From the NCBI GenBank assembly GCA_027294925.1, contig JAPULM010000360.1, forward strand, positions 1 to 6,064: a stretch of 6,064 nucleotides of DNA, read 5' to 3'. The stretch is from a bacterium. Lineage in GTDB: Bacteria > Tectomicrobia > Entotheonellia > Entotheonellales > Entotheonellaceae. The stretch's first letter is position 1, and each line of letters starts with the position of its first letter. A program made the position numbers and the translations under genes. Shown here one piece after another: positions 1-4,911 of this stretch. The notes under the pieces are model-generated. The model did no database searches, was not told the origin of the DNA, and worked only from the letters and a program-made list of their open reading frames with translations.

Positions 1-693
1 GATCACGGCGCCGAGGTCATTTACCTTGGAACCATTGGCACACGTCAGTGTGACATCGATCAACTCATCCGCAAGATGCAATCGAAGGCCAAACATCTGA
101 TCTTTATCTATGAAGCCGGACCCTGTGGCTACTGGCTCTACTGGTATTTAATGAAAAAGGCTCACGACTGCTGGGTGGTGGCACCCTCTCTGATTCCCAA
201 AAAACCGGGTGATTGGGTCAAAACCGACCGTCGAGACGCCGTGCAACCGGCCAGACCGGCACGCTCGGGTGATCTCACCGCCGTCTACGTCCCCAAAGTG
301 GAAGATGAAGCCATCCGCGATCTCACCCGTTTTGATAATCCAAGAGAACGGATGAAATTCCTGGGTCTGATTCCCTCGGAATATTCCTCCGGTGAGCAAC
401 GCCGATAGGGTTCCATTACCAAAGCCGGTAATACCCATGCCCGACGCGCTCTGGTCGAAGGCGCCTGGGCCTACCGCTATCCCGCCAAAGTCAGTCGACA
501 CCTGCAACTAAGACTCGAAAAACAACCTAAGATGATCCAGGACATCAGTTGGAAGGCCCTGGTCAGGCTGTGTAAACGATACCGACGACTCGTGTCACGA
601 GGGAAACACGCCAACGTCGTCACCGTGGCCATTGCACGTGAACTGTCCGGATTCATGTGGACCATTGCCAAACAGGTCCCGATCACACCGTAA
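1..693 (+). pseudogene. IS110-family transposase remnant (5' truncated, internally deleted, nonsense codon)
   Basis: Frame 1 from the window edge to TAA at 691-693 reads as a DEDD-type IS110-family transposase, which cuts and rejoins DNA with a RuvC-like domain plus a C-terminal serine domain. Visible motifs are [12 protein letters not shown] (about codons 37-48; its Glu is the expected second acidic residue) and KTDRRDA (about codons 74-80). The C-terminal half is recognisable as [18 protein letters not shown] followed by GSITKAGNTHARRALVEGAW. Three lesions are seen: the 5' part with the first Asp lies outside the window; codons near 328-336 jump from IRDLTR directly to [10 protein letters not shown], so the usual middle section of roughly 100 residues is missing; and TAG at 406-408 interrupts the frame exactly where the family usually has Gln (RRQG), suggesting CAG to TAG. 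It is almost certainly non-functional. Family assignment is confident; subgroup is not settled. Confidence 0.88.
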
Positions 694-991
694 ATCTAAG
701 AGATAGAACTGATTCAACCCCGAACTTAGAAAGTTTCCGACGTGTATCGGAAAAGACGCAGCCCCGGTTTGGTGTAACCCTCGGCGGCGTTAAGCGGCTT
801 GTATAGGATACTCGTGCCTAGAGAGAGGCAGGCACCCGACGGATGCAAGTAAGGTGGTAATCAACCCACGGATAGCAGCAGGATCAACCGTCGTATCTTA
901 CTGGCTCCGGCTTTTCCGATGCACCGAGGACGAAAAACATCATGAAAACCTAAAAAAATCTGCTGACCACTCTTGACATTGGAAGTCATAG
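694..991 (+). mobile_element. Non-coding right end of the IS110-family element, possible guide-RNA region
   Basis: About 300 bp between the transposase stop and the first integron site contain no convincing gene. Several compact hairpins are visible: AACTT/AAGTT (723-735), TTTCCGA with TCGGAAA (734-753) and GTGCCT with AGGCAC (814-835). A long non-coding segment downstream of the transposase is the layout of IS1111-group members of the IS110 family, where it encodes the structured RNA (bridge RNA or seekRNA) that selects the target. TTGACA at 973-978, close to the inferred right boundary, fits the outward -35 that IS110-type elements use to form a promoter when their ends join in a circle. 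The exact right edge is not visible; it lies near 985-998, next to attC4. Assignment as IS right end is inference from position and layout. Confidence 0.6.
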
Positions 992-1086
992 CAACAACGG
1001 GGCTCAGCGGCGGCCTACAGGAGATAAACTCAGGCACTGACAAAAAGCCTACGCTGTGGGCCGTCCGCTCCAAGCCCTGGTTAGGC
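992..1086 (-). repeat. attC4 recombination site (nitroreductase cassette), outer R' box degraded
   Basis: The gene-proximal core is GTTAGGC at 1080-1086 (GCCTAAC in cassette direction), 23 bp past the nitroreductase stop. Pairing of the plus strand is strong: GGGCT 1000-1004 with AGCCC 1073-1077, AGCGG 1006-1010 with CCGCT 1065-1069, and CGGCCTACAG 1011-1020 with CTGTGGGCCG 1054-1063. T1064 is left extrahelical, as in canonical attC bottom strands. The distal R' box should read like GCCTAAC but is CAACAAC (992-998), where only the AAC end is kept. This end abuts the IS110-family remnant and was probably altered by that insertion. Confidence 0.8.
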
Positions 1087-1109
1087 AAAGTCGTTGGATG
1101 GCGCTCTTA

Positions 1110-1730
1110 TTAACGTGTCTGTCCCCACGCGTCCCAATATGTTCGCTCGCGGCCAGGAATCCGCTTGGCGGGCTGAAAGTCGTCACCGGTGAAGTAGGCC
1201 ACCGGTAACAAGGCCCCCTGCGTCATGCCCTCAGGAATCCCGAGGAGTGCGGCAACTTCTGCCTCATACATTAAATGTAACGTTGTCCACGCCGCCCCTA
1301 ACCCCCGGGCACGAAGGGCCAACATGAGCGACCATGCCGCAGGCAAGACAGAGCCATACACCGTGGCCTGCATAAAAGGGGTTCCTGCTTCTACACGACC
1401 TTCAATACAAGGGATGATATGCACGGGCACCTCGTGCATATGCGCGGCAAGATGGTCGCCGGAGGCAAAATCGCGCGGACCGGCCTGCCCTTCACTCGGC
1501 ATAGTATACGCAGCCCACGCCTGCCGGTAGAGTCCGGCTAAGCTCGAACGTTTTGCCGGGTCCGTCACGACGACGAAATGATAGCGGCCGCGATTCCCAC
1601 CGTTTGGTGCCTGAAGAGCGATATCAATGCATTGTTGGATAATGTCCGACTCGACAGGCCGTGTCAGGTCAAGGCGTTTACGTACTGAGCGGGTGGTGGT
1701 CAAAAGGTGATCGACAGTGGCAAGGTCCAT
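1110..1730 (-). CDS. Nitroreductase-family FMN oxidoreductase, 206 aa (cassette 4)
   Basis: This is a nitroreductase-like flavoprotein (PF00881 type), expected to bind FMN and use NAD(P)H to reduce nitro groups, quinones or related compounds in the cytosol; the real substrate is unknown. Family signs are TRSVRKRLD (residues 13-21, the usual FMN-phosphate Arg region after the first helix), ALQAPNGGNRGRYHFVVV (38-55, matching the APSGGNxQPW-type flavin loop with Trp replaced) and RGLGAAWTTLH (142-152, the glycine-rich flavin segment). The length is normal for the family. The reading frame is open further upstream into attC3, but ATG at 1730 is preferred because AGGAGA lies 7 nt before it and homology starts there. 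It is the only gene of its cassette, with attC4 23 bp after its TAA. A perfect hairpin lies in its leader (1776-1807). Confidence 0.88.
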   Translation of the reverse strand: MDLATVDHLLTTTRSVRKRLDLTRPVESDIIQQCIDIALQAPNGGNRGRYHFVVVTDPAKRSSLAGLYRQAWAAYTMPSEGQAGPRDFASGDHLAAHMHEVPVHIIPCIEGRVEAGTPFMQATVYGSVLPAAWSLMLALRARGLGAAWTTLHLMYEAEVAALLGIPEGMTQGALLPVAYFTGDDFQPAKRIPGRERTYWDAWGQTR

Positions 1731-1775
1731 GTGGCATCTCCTCTGCACATCGCCTAGAATCGCGTGTGACGTTTG

Positions 1776-1807
1776 TGGCATCCTGTTTTCGCCAAAACAG
1801 GATGCCA
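1776..1807 (-). promoter_or_regulatory. Perfect 14-bp hairpin in the nitroreductase leader
   Basis: TGGCATCCTGTTTT (1776-1789) and its exact complement (1794-1807) enclose the loop CGCC. The hairpin lies about 45 nt before the nitroreductase start on the transcribed minus strand. No U-run follows it, so it is not a standard terminator. The 9-mer TGTGGCATC at 1774-1782 recurs at 1730-1738, over the spacer between the ribosome binding site and start codon. One hairpin arm could therefore pair with the start region instead. A role in translation control or as a protein-binding operator is inference. Confidence 0.5.
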
Positions 1808-1825
1808 TTATCGATGGGTTACGCC

Positions 1826-1923
1826 GCCTAACGGCAGGCGTCAGCGGCGGGTGACAAGTGCGAGACACACGAACAAGAAAAAAGCCTCTGCTGTCACCCG
1901 TCAGCTGGACGCATTTGTTAGGG
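1826..1923 (-). repeat. attC3 recombination site (end of cassette 3)
   Basis: Complementary outer boxes GCCTAAC (1826-1832) and GTTAGGG (1917-1923) frame 98 bp. GCGTCAGC (1838-1845) pairs with GCTGGACGC (1904-1912), leaving one extrahelical G (1907 or 1908). CGGGTGACA (1848-1856) pairs exactly with TGTCACCCG (1892-1900), leaving a T near 1901 unpaired. The bulged G and T on the plus strand match the extrahelical bases that let integrases choose the bottom strand of attC. Crossover is expected next to 1832, so the leader of the nitroreductase begins there. Confidence 0.92.
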
Positions 1924-1971
1924 AGCGCAGAATGGCAAGGCGTTGCATAGCCCTGTCCTCTCAGTATGCAC

Positions 1972-2286
1972 CTAGGCTCGCTTATCCTGTGTGGCCCGGG
2001 CATCAAGCCATTTTTTCAAGGATTGGGGACTCTCAGCCGACCGGCGGCCAGCCAAAAGACCCGTGGCACTTAAATCCTCATCTAAATTGGGCCAGTGGAT
2101 GAACGCCCCATCTCCGAAGATTTCAAAATGATTGCGCTCCTCTTGAGTCCCATGCCATAAGCGGGGGTACCAGATAAGAGGCACAATAATGGTTCGACCA
2201 TCGACCAGGTCTACCGCCAGGGAATCCTCACTCACAGCTACTCGTTGGGCACGTGGCTCTTGCAAGTTAATCTCCGAAGAATGCAT
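1972..2286 (-). CDS. DUF2442 domain protein, 104 aa (cassette 3)
   Basis: This is a small soluble protein of the DUF2442 family, whose function is not established. The family pattern is clear: VAVSEDSLAVDLVDGRTI (residues 17-33), IWYPRLWHGTQEERNHFE (38-55), the signature DGAFIHWPNLDEDLSATGLL (59-78) and a C-terminal SLKKWLDA. The start ATG at 2286 is preferred over the upstream in-frame ATG because GGAGAGGTGG lies 4 nt before it and the family begins near there. It overlaps the end of the DUF4160 gene by 20 nt in another frame, so the two are probably translationally coupled. DUF4160 and DUF2442 genes are often adjacent in bacteria and the pair has been suspected of being a toxin-antitoxin-like module. 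That role is unproven and here is inference. The TAG stop is 49 nt before attC3. Confidence 0.85.
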   Translation of the reverse strand: MHSSEINLQEPRAQRVAVSEDSLAVDLVDGRTIIVPLIWYPRLWHGTQEERNHFEIFGDGAFIHWPNLDEDLSATGLLAGRRSAESPQSLKKWLDARATQDKRA

Positions 2287-2503
2287 ACCACCTCTCCAGC
2301 AACGTGTCACGATGTTCATGAACCAAGCGGGCAATAGTGTTAAGCTCTGTCCGGCTGTAGCCCCCTGCCTGTTGGAGGACCACTGGATCCAGCCAAAACT
2401 TTGCTACCATGTTCTCACGTCTGACGTGAATGTGAGGTGGTTCATCGCGATCGAGTGACACAAAGAAAAAACGGTAAGGGCCACTTCGCAGGACAGTAGG
2501 CAT
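2267..2503 (-). CDS. DUF4160 domain protein, 78 aa (cassette 3)
   Basis: The protein is full length for DUF4160 and matches it end to end: MPTVLRSGPYRFFFVSLD (residues 1-18), then DRDEPPHIHVRRENMVAKFW (18-37) with the typical His-x-His, then the helical tail ELNTIARLVHEHRDTLLERW (53-72) that usually ends in WYAFF or similar. The biochemical role is unknown. The open frame extends upstream to 2725, but MPTVL is where the family normally starts, and GAGGGA precedes it by 9 nt. It overlaps the following DUF2442 gene, which is the usual partner, and it carries no signal peptide or membrane segment. A two-gene small module, perhaps toxin-antitoxin-like, is a reasonable hypothesis. Confidence 0.87.
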   Translation of the reverse strand: MPTVLRSGPYRFFFVSLDRDEPPHIHVRRENMVAKFWLDPVVLQQAGGYSRTELNTIARLVHEHRDTLLERWYAFFGD

Positions 2504-2652
2504 CGCGATATGTCCCTCGGTATTGGCAGATTCTACCTCATGACTCTGGAGCGGAACTGTACTGCCCGCCATAACGTCGACTCTAGAACTGAAACGAGAA
2601 GAGATCACAAACCTCTTGAAAAGTCCAACAAGGCCGCTCCTCCCCTCTTGAC
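2504..2652. other. Gap inside cassette 3 without an attC site
   Basis: The 149 bp between the small membrane protein and the DUF4160 gene contain no GTTRRRY/RYYYAAC pair that folds. The DUF4160 reading frame is open through the gap, but the extra sequence has no family likeness. TCAAGAGG occurs twice on the minus strand. It may be a remnant of a fused cassette or a leader holding a promoter; no good -35/-10 pair was found. Confidence 0.4.
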
Positions 2653-2850
2653 TCAATAGAGTACAATAAGAATTTGGGCAACGACAGCAAAAAACATGGC
2701 AACTGTCAAGCAGACAATAGCCCACGTGAGCTGCAACATCCGCCGTGAAGCCCGATTACTCGACTCAACGAATTGTTGCATGGTCTCATGCAATTCCTTG
2801 GTGGCATAAGCCCCGGACCAAACATCAATGGGGATTCCTTCTTTACTCAT
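2653..2850 (-). CDS. Small single-pass membrane protein, 65 aa (cassette 3)
   Basis: The protein has a soluble N-terminal part (MSKEGIPIDVWSGAYATKEL), a charged helical stretch (about residues 17-38) and one hydrophobic helix, about residues 41-63 (LTWAIVCLTVAMFFAVVAQI), ending at the C-terminus. This predicts a tail-anchored inner-membrane protein with the N-terminus in the cytosol. Small proteins with an IPIDVWSG start, a helical middle and a C-terminal helix occur in integron cassettes and other accessory DNA, but I know of no assigned function. The start is supported by CGAGGTG 5-6 nt upstream of ATG and a leader of only about 47 nt from the cassette crossover. Being first in cassette 3, it would be co-transcribed with the two genes after it. 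No attC separates them. Confidence 0.72.
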   Translation of the reverse strand: MSKEGIPIDVWSGAYATKELHETMQQFVESSNRASRRMLQLTWAIVCLTVAMFFAVVAQILIVLY

Positions 2851-2891
2851 CGTCGCACCTCGATTAACTCCTTAGCCTAGAAAATATGAAT

Positions 2892-3023
2892 CCCTAACGT
2901 TTAAGTTGACCCGCGTGGCGGACCAACAGAAAAGACTTGGAAGAATCGCAAACCGTAAACAGCGCCAACGACGCTTGAGGCGTGCATCAGCGAGCCACGT
3001 CGGCGTCCAACGCCTAGTTATCC
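2892..3023 (-). repeat. attC2 recombination site (end of the TIR-like cassette), long form
   Basis: The distal core is CCCTAAC (2892-2898, GTTAGGG in cassette direction). The gene-proximal box is GTTATCC (3017-3023), which holds the stop codon of the TIR-like gene. GTTGACCCG (2905-2913) pairs with CGG plus GTCCAAC (3001-3011) with bulges, and CGTGGC (2914-2919) pairs with GCCACG (2994-2999). T3000 is extrahelical. The 132-bp length is at the long end of attC sites and the two outer boxes match only at their TAAC ends, so pairing there is weak. The 70-nt centre can form further short stems. Confidence 0.8.
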
Positions 3024-3938
3024 ATCAGACGTATACAACTCAGCAAACTCTTCCAACTCATCGCGTATCCCGAAAAGCTCATGTTCACTCAGCAACGAAG
3101 TTACGTGCGCGTCTTGAGACAATTCAAAGATGCGTTCGTACGTCAGTTCTGATTTGCTTTCGATGATCCCCGAGTCGATCAAGTTGGTAAGAAAGTTGAT
3201 CCTGAAGTTCTCGAGGATGCCCCTCAACCTCCTTTTTCTGTCCGCCGATTCAGATGCCTCATGTGCATCCAAGACGTTCTGCAGATCTTGTAAATCATCT
3301 CGCAATTGGTTCAGCTTATCGGGCACAATCACCGGCCCGAATTGACTGGAGATTATATCAAGTTCAACCTTGCGTGACCGAGCAAGCAAACGAATGAGGT
3401 GTTGCATTTGTGAGCCGACGCCCTTGACGTTATCAGCAGCTTCGGCCAGACCCTTGAATCGTTCTTGGTCGCGGACACCCAATCGTTCGATTTGCGTTTC
3501 AATCTGCGTGCATGCTGCACCAAGAGCCGCATTGAGATTGCCCGATGCGTGTGGTTCGAAGGTAGCGGGGGTAACGCCTGCGAGATCAGTTGGCAATTCT
3601 GGTGGATCGCTGCGATCGAAGACCATGAATGTTCGGTTCCTGCCAAGACCACCAGTGAACAACCCCAATTCGAAGAGCACATTGTCGCGGGCTGCGGGTC
3701 TTGATTCGCCGCGTTTGATCGTTAAATCGTCCGCCGTTAGCACAAGAATTGCGAAATCGAAACGCCCCAACGCCAGAACCAGCGATTCAAGAGTGCCCTG
3801 ACTGAGGCCAAAGACGCCTTGATCCCAGATTTCAACTTCGCAGGCGCGATCGAGCAACACTTGGATTGCTCGCGCGATCTTGTGGCCCTCGCTTGACGAG
3901 CCAATGAAGACGGTGGGGCGCTGGCGAGCAGTTGTCAT
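3018..3938 (-). CDS. TIR-like predicted nucleotide-binding protein, 306 aa (cassette 2)
   Basis: The N-terminal ~150 residues match the CAP12/Pycsar-type TIR-like domain (PF10137): PTVFIGSSSEG (8-18), VEIWDQGVF (35-43), FDFAILVLTADD (60-71), and ARDNVLFELGLFTGGLGRNRTFMV (83-106). Glu90 in FELG is the presumptive catalytic residue for cleaving NAD+. Such domains are NADase effectors in anti-phage systems, including TIR-STING and Pycsar effectors, where a cyclic nucleotide activates them. Residues about 150-306 are helical and charged, with a coiled-coil-like stretch (about 205-240: LNQLRDDLQDLQNVLDAHEAS), and I cannot assign them to STING or another sensor. No cyclase is adjacent: the gene is alone between attC1 and attC2. 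A stand-alone abortive-infection effector is inference. The Shine-Dalgarno is weak (GAAG, 9 nt before ATG). Confidence 0.83.
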   Translation of the reverse strand: MTTARQRPTVFIGSSSEGHKIARAIQVLLDRACEVEIWDQGVFGLSQGTLESLVLALGRFDFAILVLTADDLTIKRGESRPAARDNVLFELGLFTGGLGRNRTFMVFDRSDPPELPTDLAGVTPATFEPHASGNLNAALGAACTQIETQIERLGVRDQERFKGLAEAADNVKGVGSQMQHLIRLLARSRKVELDIISSQFGPVIVPDKLNQLRDDLQDLQNVLDAHEASESADRKRRLRGILENFRINFLTNLIDSGIIESKSELTYERIFELSQDAHVTSLLSEHELFGIRDELEEFAELYTSDG

Positions 3939-3983
3939 GAGTTGTCTTCAGCGTGTAGACGTGGAGTTTGATGGATAAGGCTA

Positions 3984-4038
3984 AGCTAACCGGCCAGGCG
4001 GCGAAGCCGAATGGTCCGTGTTGAGCGATTTGTTAGCT
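3984..4038 (-). repeat. attC1 recombination site (end of the Imm53 cassette), short form
   Basis: AGCTAAC (3984-3990) and GTTAGCT (4032-4038) are exact complements 55 bp apart; the right one holds the TAA of the Imm53 gene. CGGCCA (3991-3996) pairs with TGGTCCG (4012-4018), leaving T4015 extrahelical. CGGC (3999-4002) pairs with GCCG (4006-4009) around a GAA loop. The site is asymmetric: nothing separates the left box from its stem, while 13 unpaired nt separate the right ones. Part of the left spacer may be deleted. The crossover is next to 3990. Confidence 0.9.
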
Positions 4039-4344
4039 GTTTTTTTCTGCCCAGTTACAAAACACCCCCAAGATCTCATCAAGCTTTTCGGGGCCCCCTG
4101 CCCCTTTAAACATATTATCCTCAACCTTGCATGCCAACCATTGAGCATCATCAGGATGACCATTTTTACCAACCCCATACTCGACAGTCTCAAAGTCAGT
4201 ATCAGCCAACCCTGTGCAAGATAAATTGATTTTGACTAACCACCCCGGATTGTCGAGCGTCTCGATCTGCACCCCAAATTGATGCTCCCAATCCCCATCG
4301 CATTGGGCCAGGTACCAACTTTGAATGCGTTTAATGTTGTTCAT
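4033..4344 (-). CDS. Imm53-family immunity protein, 103 aa (cassette 1)
   Basis: The sequence follows the Imm53 pattern (PF15580): IQSWYLAQCDGDWEHQFGVQI (residues 7-27), ETLDNPGWLVKINL (28-41), WLACKVEDNMFKGAGGPEKL (69-88) and a final ILGVFCNWA. Imm53 proteins are predicted cytosolic immunity proteins that neutralise a partner toxin, such as a polymorphic or contact-delivered nuclease. The family has been inferred mostly from gene neighbourhoods. No toxin gene lies next to this one: it is the sole gene of the first cassette, so it would be an orphan protecting against toxins of other cells. The start ATG at 4344 gives a leader of only 15 nt from the crossover and there is no Shine-Dalgarno sequence. 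Translation may be leaderless or depend on an upstream sequence. Confidence 0.8.
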   Translation of the reverse strand: MNNIKRIQSWYLAQCDGDWEHQFGVQIETLDNPGWLVKINLSCTGLADTDFETVEYGVGKNGHPDDAQWLACKVEDNMFKGAGGPEKLDEILGVFCNWAEKNS

Positions 4345-4353
4345 GTTATCGAC

Positions 4354-4412
4354 AGCTAACGCGCGAGTTGAGCAGTGCCCGGAGGGGCATCTGTTCGAAC
4401 TCCTGGTTCTCC
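4354..4412 (-). repeat. attC-like folded site at the expected attI position
   Basis: AGCTAAC (4354-4360) supplies the GTTAGCT crossover site of cassette 1. Next to it, 4365-4380 pairs with 4385-4402 around a GGAG loop: 16 pairs with one G-T wobble. Only T4390 and G4397 are extrahelical, both on the plus strand and seven positions apart. That is the arrangement of attC bottom strands, not of typical attI, which is recombined double-stranded. The outer partner would be GTTCTCC (4406-4412), GGAGAAC in cassette direction, a weak box that keeps AAC. It is either a remnant attC of a lost or empty cassette, or an attI with unusual structure. Confidence 0.55.
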
Positions 4413-4431
4413 CCGTAGCGGAGGGGGGAAC
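4406..4431. promoter_or_regulatory. Hairpin-forming inverted repeat near attI
   Basis: GTTCTCCCC (4406-4414) and GGGGGGAAC (4423-4431) form a 9-bp stem with one G-T pair around GTAGCGGA; AACT and AGTT just outside can extend it after a bulge. No T-run follows on either strand, so it does not look like a terminator. It overlaps the outer box of the attC-like site. Its role is unknown. Confidence 0.3.
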
Positions 4432-4594
4432 AAGTTATTCTATCGTTTCCGTATAACCCCCCATGACGTGAGCAGATTTTTTGGGTTTTAACGCTTTACC
4501 TCGCGCTCTGCCGTGGAGCTGTGTGCTGATGCCCTTCCCTTCCCATATCGTTTCTTGTCATGTCGTTTACTCTATCTTTTCTCGTCCTAAATCT
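4432..4594. other. Intergenic region between attI side and intI promoter
   Basis: No gene is evident. The leftward cassette promoter Pc should be here or inside intI. A minus-strand TAGAAT (4437-4442) is a fair -10, but I find no good -35 at 16-19 bp. ATCGTTTC-like words recur (4443, 4547, and a related GTCGTTTA at 4563) and may be integrase contacts. GTTATAC (minus strand, 4451-4457) and GTTAAAA (4485-4491) resemble GTTRRRY in six of seven positions and are possible older attI cores. Confidence 0.35.
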
Positions 4595-4623
4595 TTGACA
4601 CGTTTTTTCTGATACGGTAATAT
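4595..4623 (+). promoter_or_regulatory. Probable intI promoter
   Basis: A perfect -35, TTGACA (4595-4600), is followed after 17 bp by TAATAT (4618-4623), which matches 4 of 6 -10 positions. Transcription would start near 4630, just before the intI frame. ATACGG (4612-4617) and CCGTAT (4630-4635) form an inverted repeat flanking the -10, a possible operator. No LexA box of the Vibrio type is seen. Confidence 0.6.
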
Positions 4624-4638
4624 ACTTTTCCGTATATC

Positions 4639-4890
4639 GTGTCATGTAGAAGAATATCAAGCTATGGAGAACTCCGCACGCTTACCATTTCCGAGGTATT
4701 GCAGACACAATTTGAGGCAGGTTTGCGCAACAAGGCGATTCCGAAACAAACGCATGGTCTGTATAAAAAATGGTTGCGCTATTATCTTGGTTTTTGTCAC
4801 AAGTATCACGTTCCTCATGCACACGGCGATAGCCTGGTCCCCTTTCTCAACAAATTACAGGAAAAGAAGCAAACAAAAGCACAACAATAA
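4639..4890 (+). pseudogene. intI: N-terminal part of integron integrase, cut off by an in-frame stop
   Basis: This 83-codon frame (GTG at 4639 to TAA at 4888-4890) is in the same frame as the integrase that follows. It reads KQTHGLYKKWLRYYLGFCHKYHVPHAHGD, a SAM-like core-binding domain, and then LNKLQEKKQTKAQQ. After TAA the frame continues QASQAIAMYDELI, so the stop replaces one codon in a glutamine run (CAA CAA TAA CAG), most simply CAA to TAA. The start is also doubtful: GTG at 4639 has no Shine-Dalgarno. ATG at 4664 in the next frame gives MENSARL, and a single missing base near 4684 would join it to TISEVLQTQFEAGL. I see an extra N-terminal DNA-binding-like domain of an extended IntI. 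Its separation as a gene is probably decay. Confidence 0.7.
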
Positions 4891-4911
4891 CAGGCGTCAC
4901 AAGCAATCGCG

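Noticed and set aside
861..1088. Minus-strand 75-codon frame beginning inside attC4
   Set aside because: The start is encoded by attC4 and the rest by the IS right end. Even the shorter version from 990 (42 aa) has no ribosome binding site or family features.
1776..1807. Hairpin considered as a rho-independent terminator
   Set aside because: No T-run follows the stem in the cassette direction, and it would lie before, not after, a gene.
1731..2006. Upstream extension of the nitroreductase frame
   Set aside because: It translates attC3 and the leader. The ATG at 1730 has a strong ribosome binding site and matches the family start.
1773..2102. Plus-strand open frame of 109 codons
   Set aside because: It runs through the leader hairpin, attC3 and the antisense of the DUF2442 gene; no family likeness.
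2906..3166. Plus-strand open frame of 86 codons
   Set aside because: It lies over attC2 and the antisense of the TIR-like gene; its basic composition comes from the attC repeats.
3353..3801. Several overlapping frames on both strands in the TIR-like gene
   Set aside because: They are shadows of the 306-codon gene, which has clear domain motifs.
4432..4480. Cassette promoter Pc with TAGAAT as -10
   Set aside because: No acceptable -35 lies 16-19 bp upstream on the minus strand; left as an open question.
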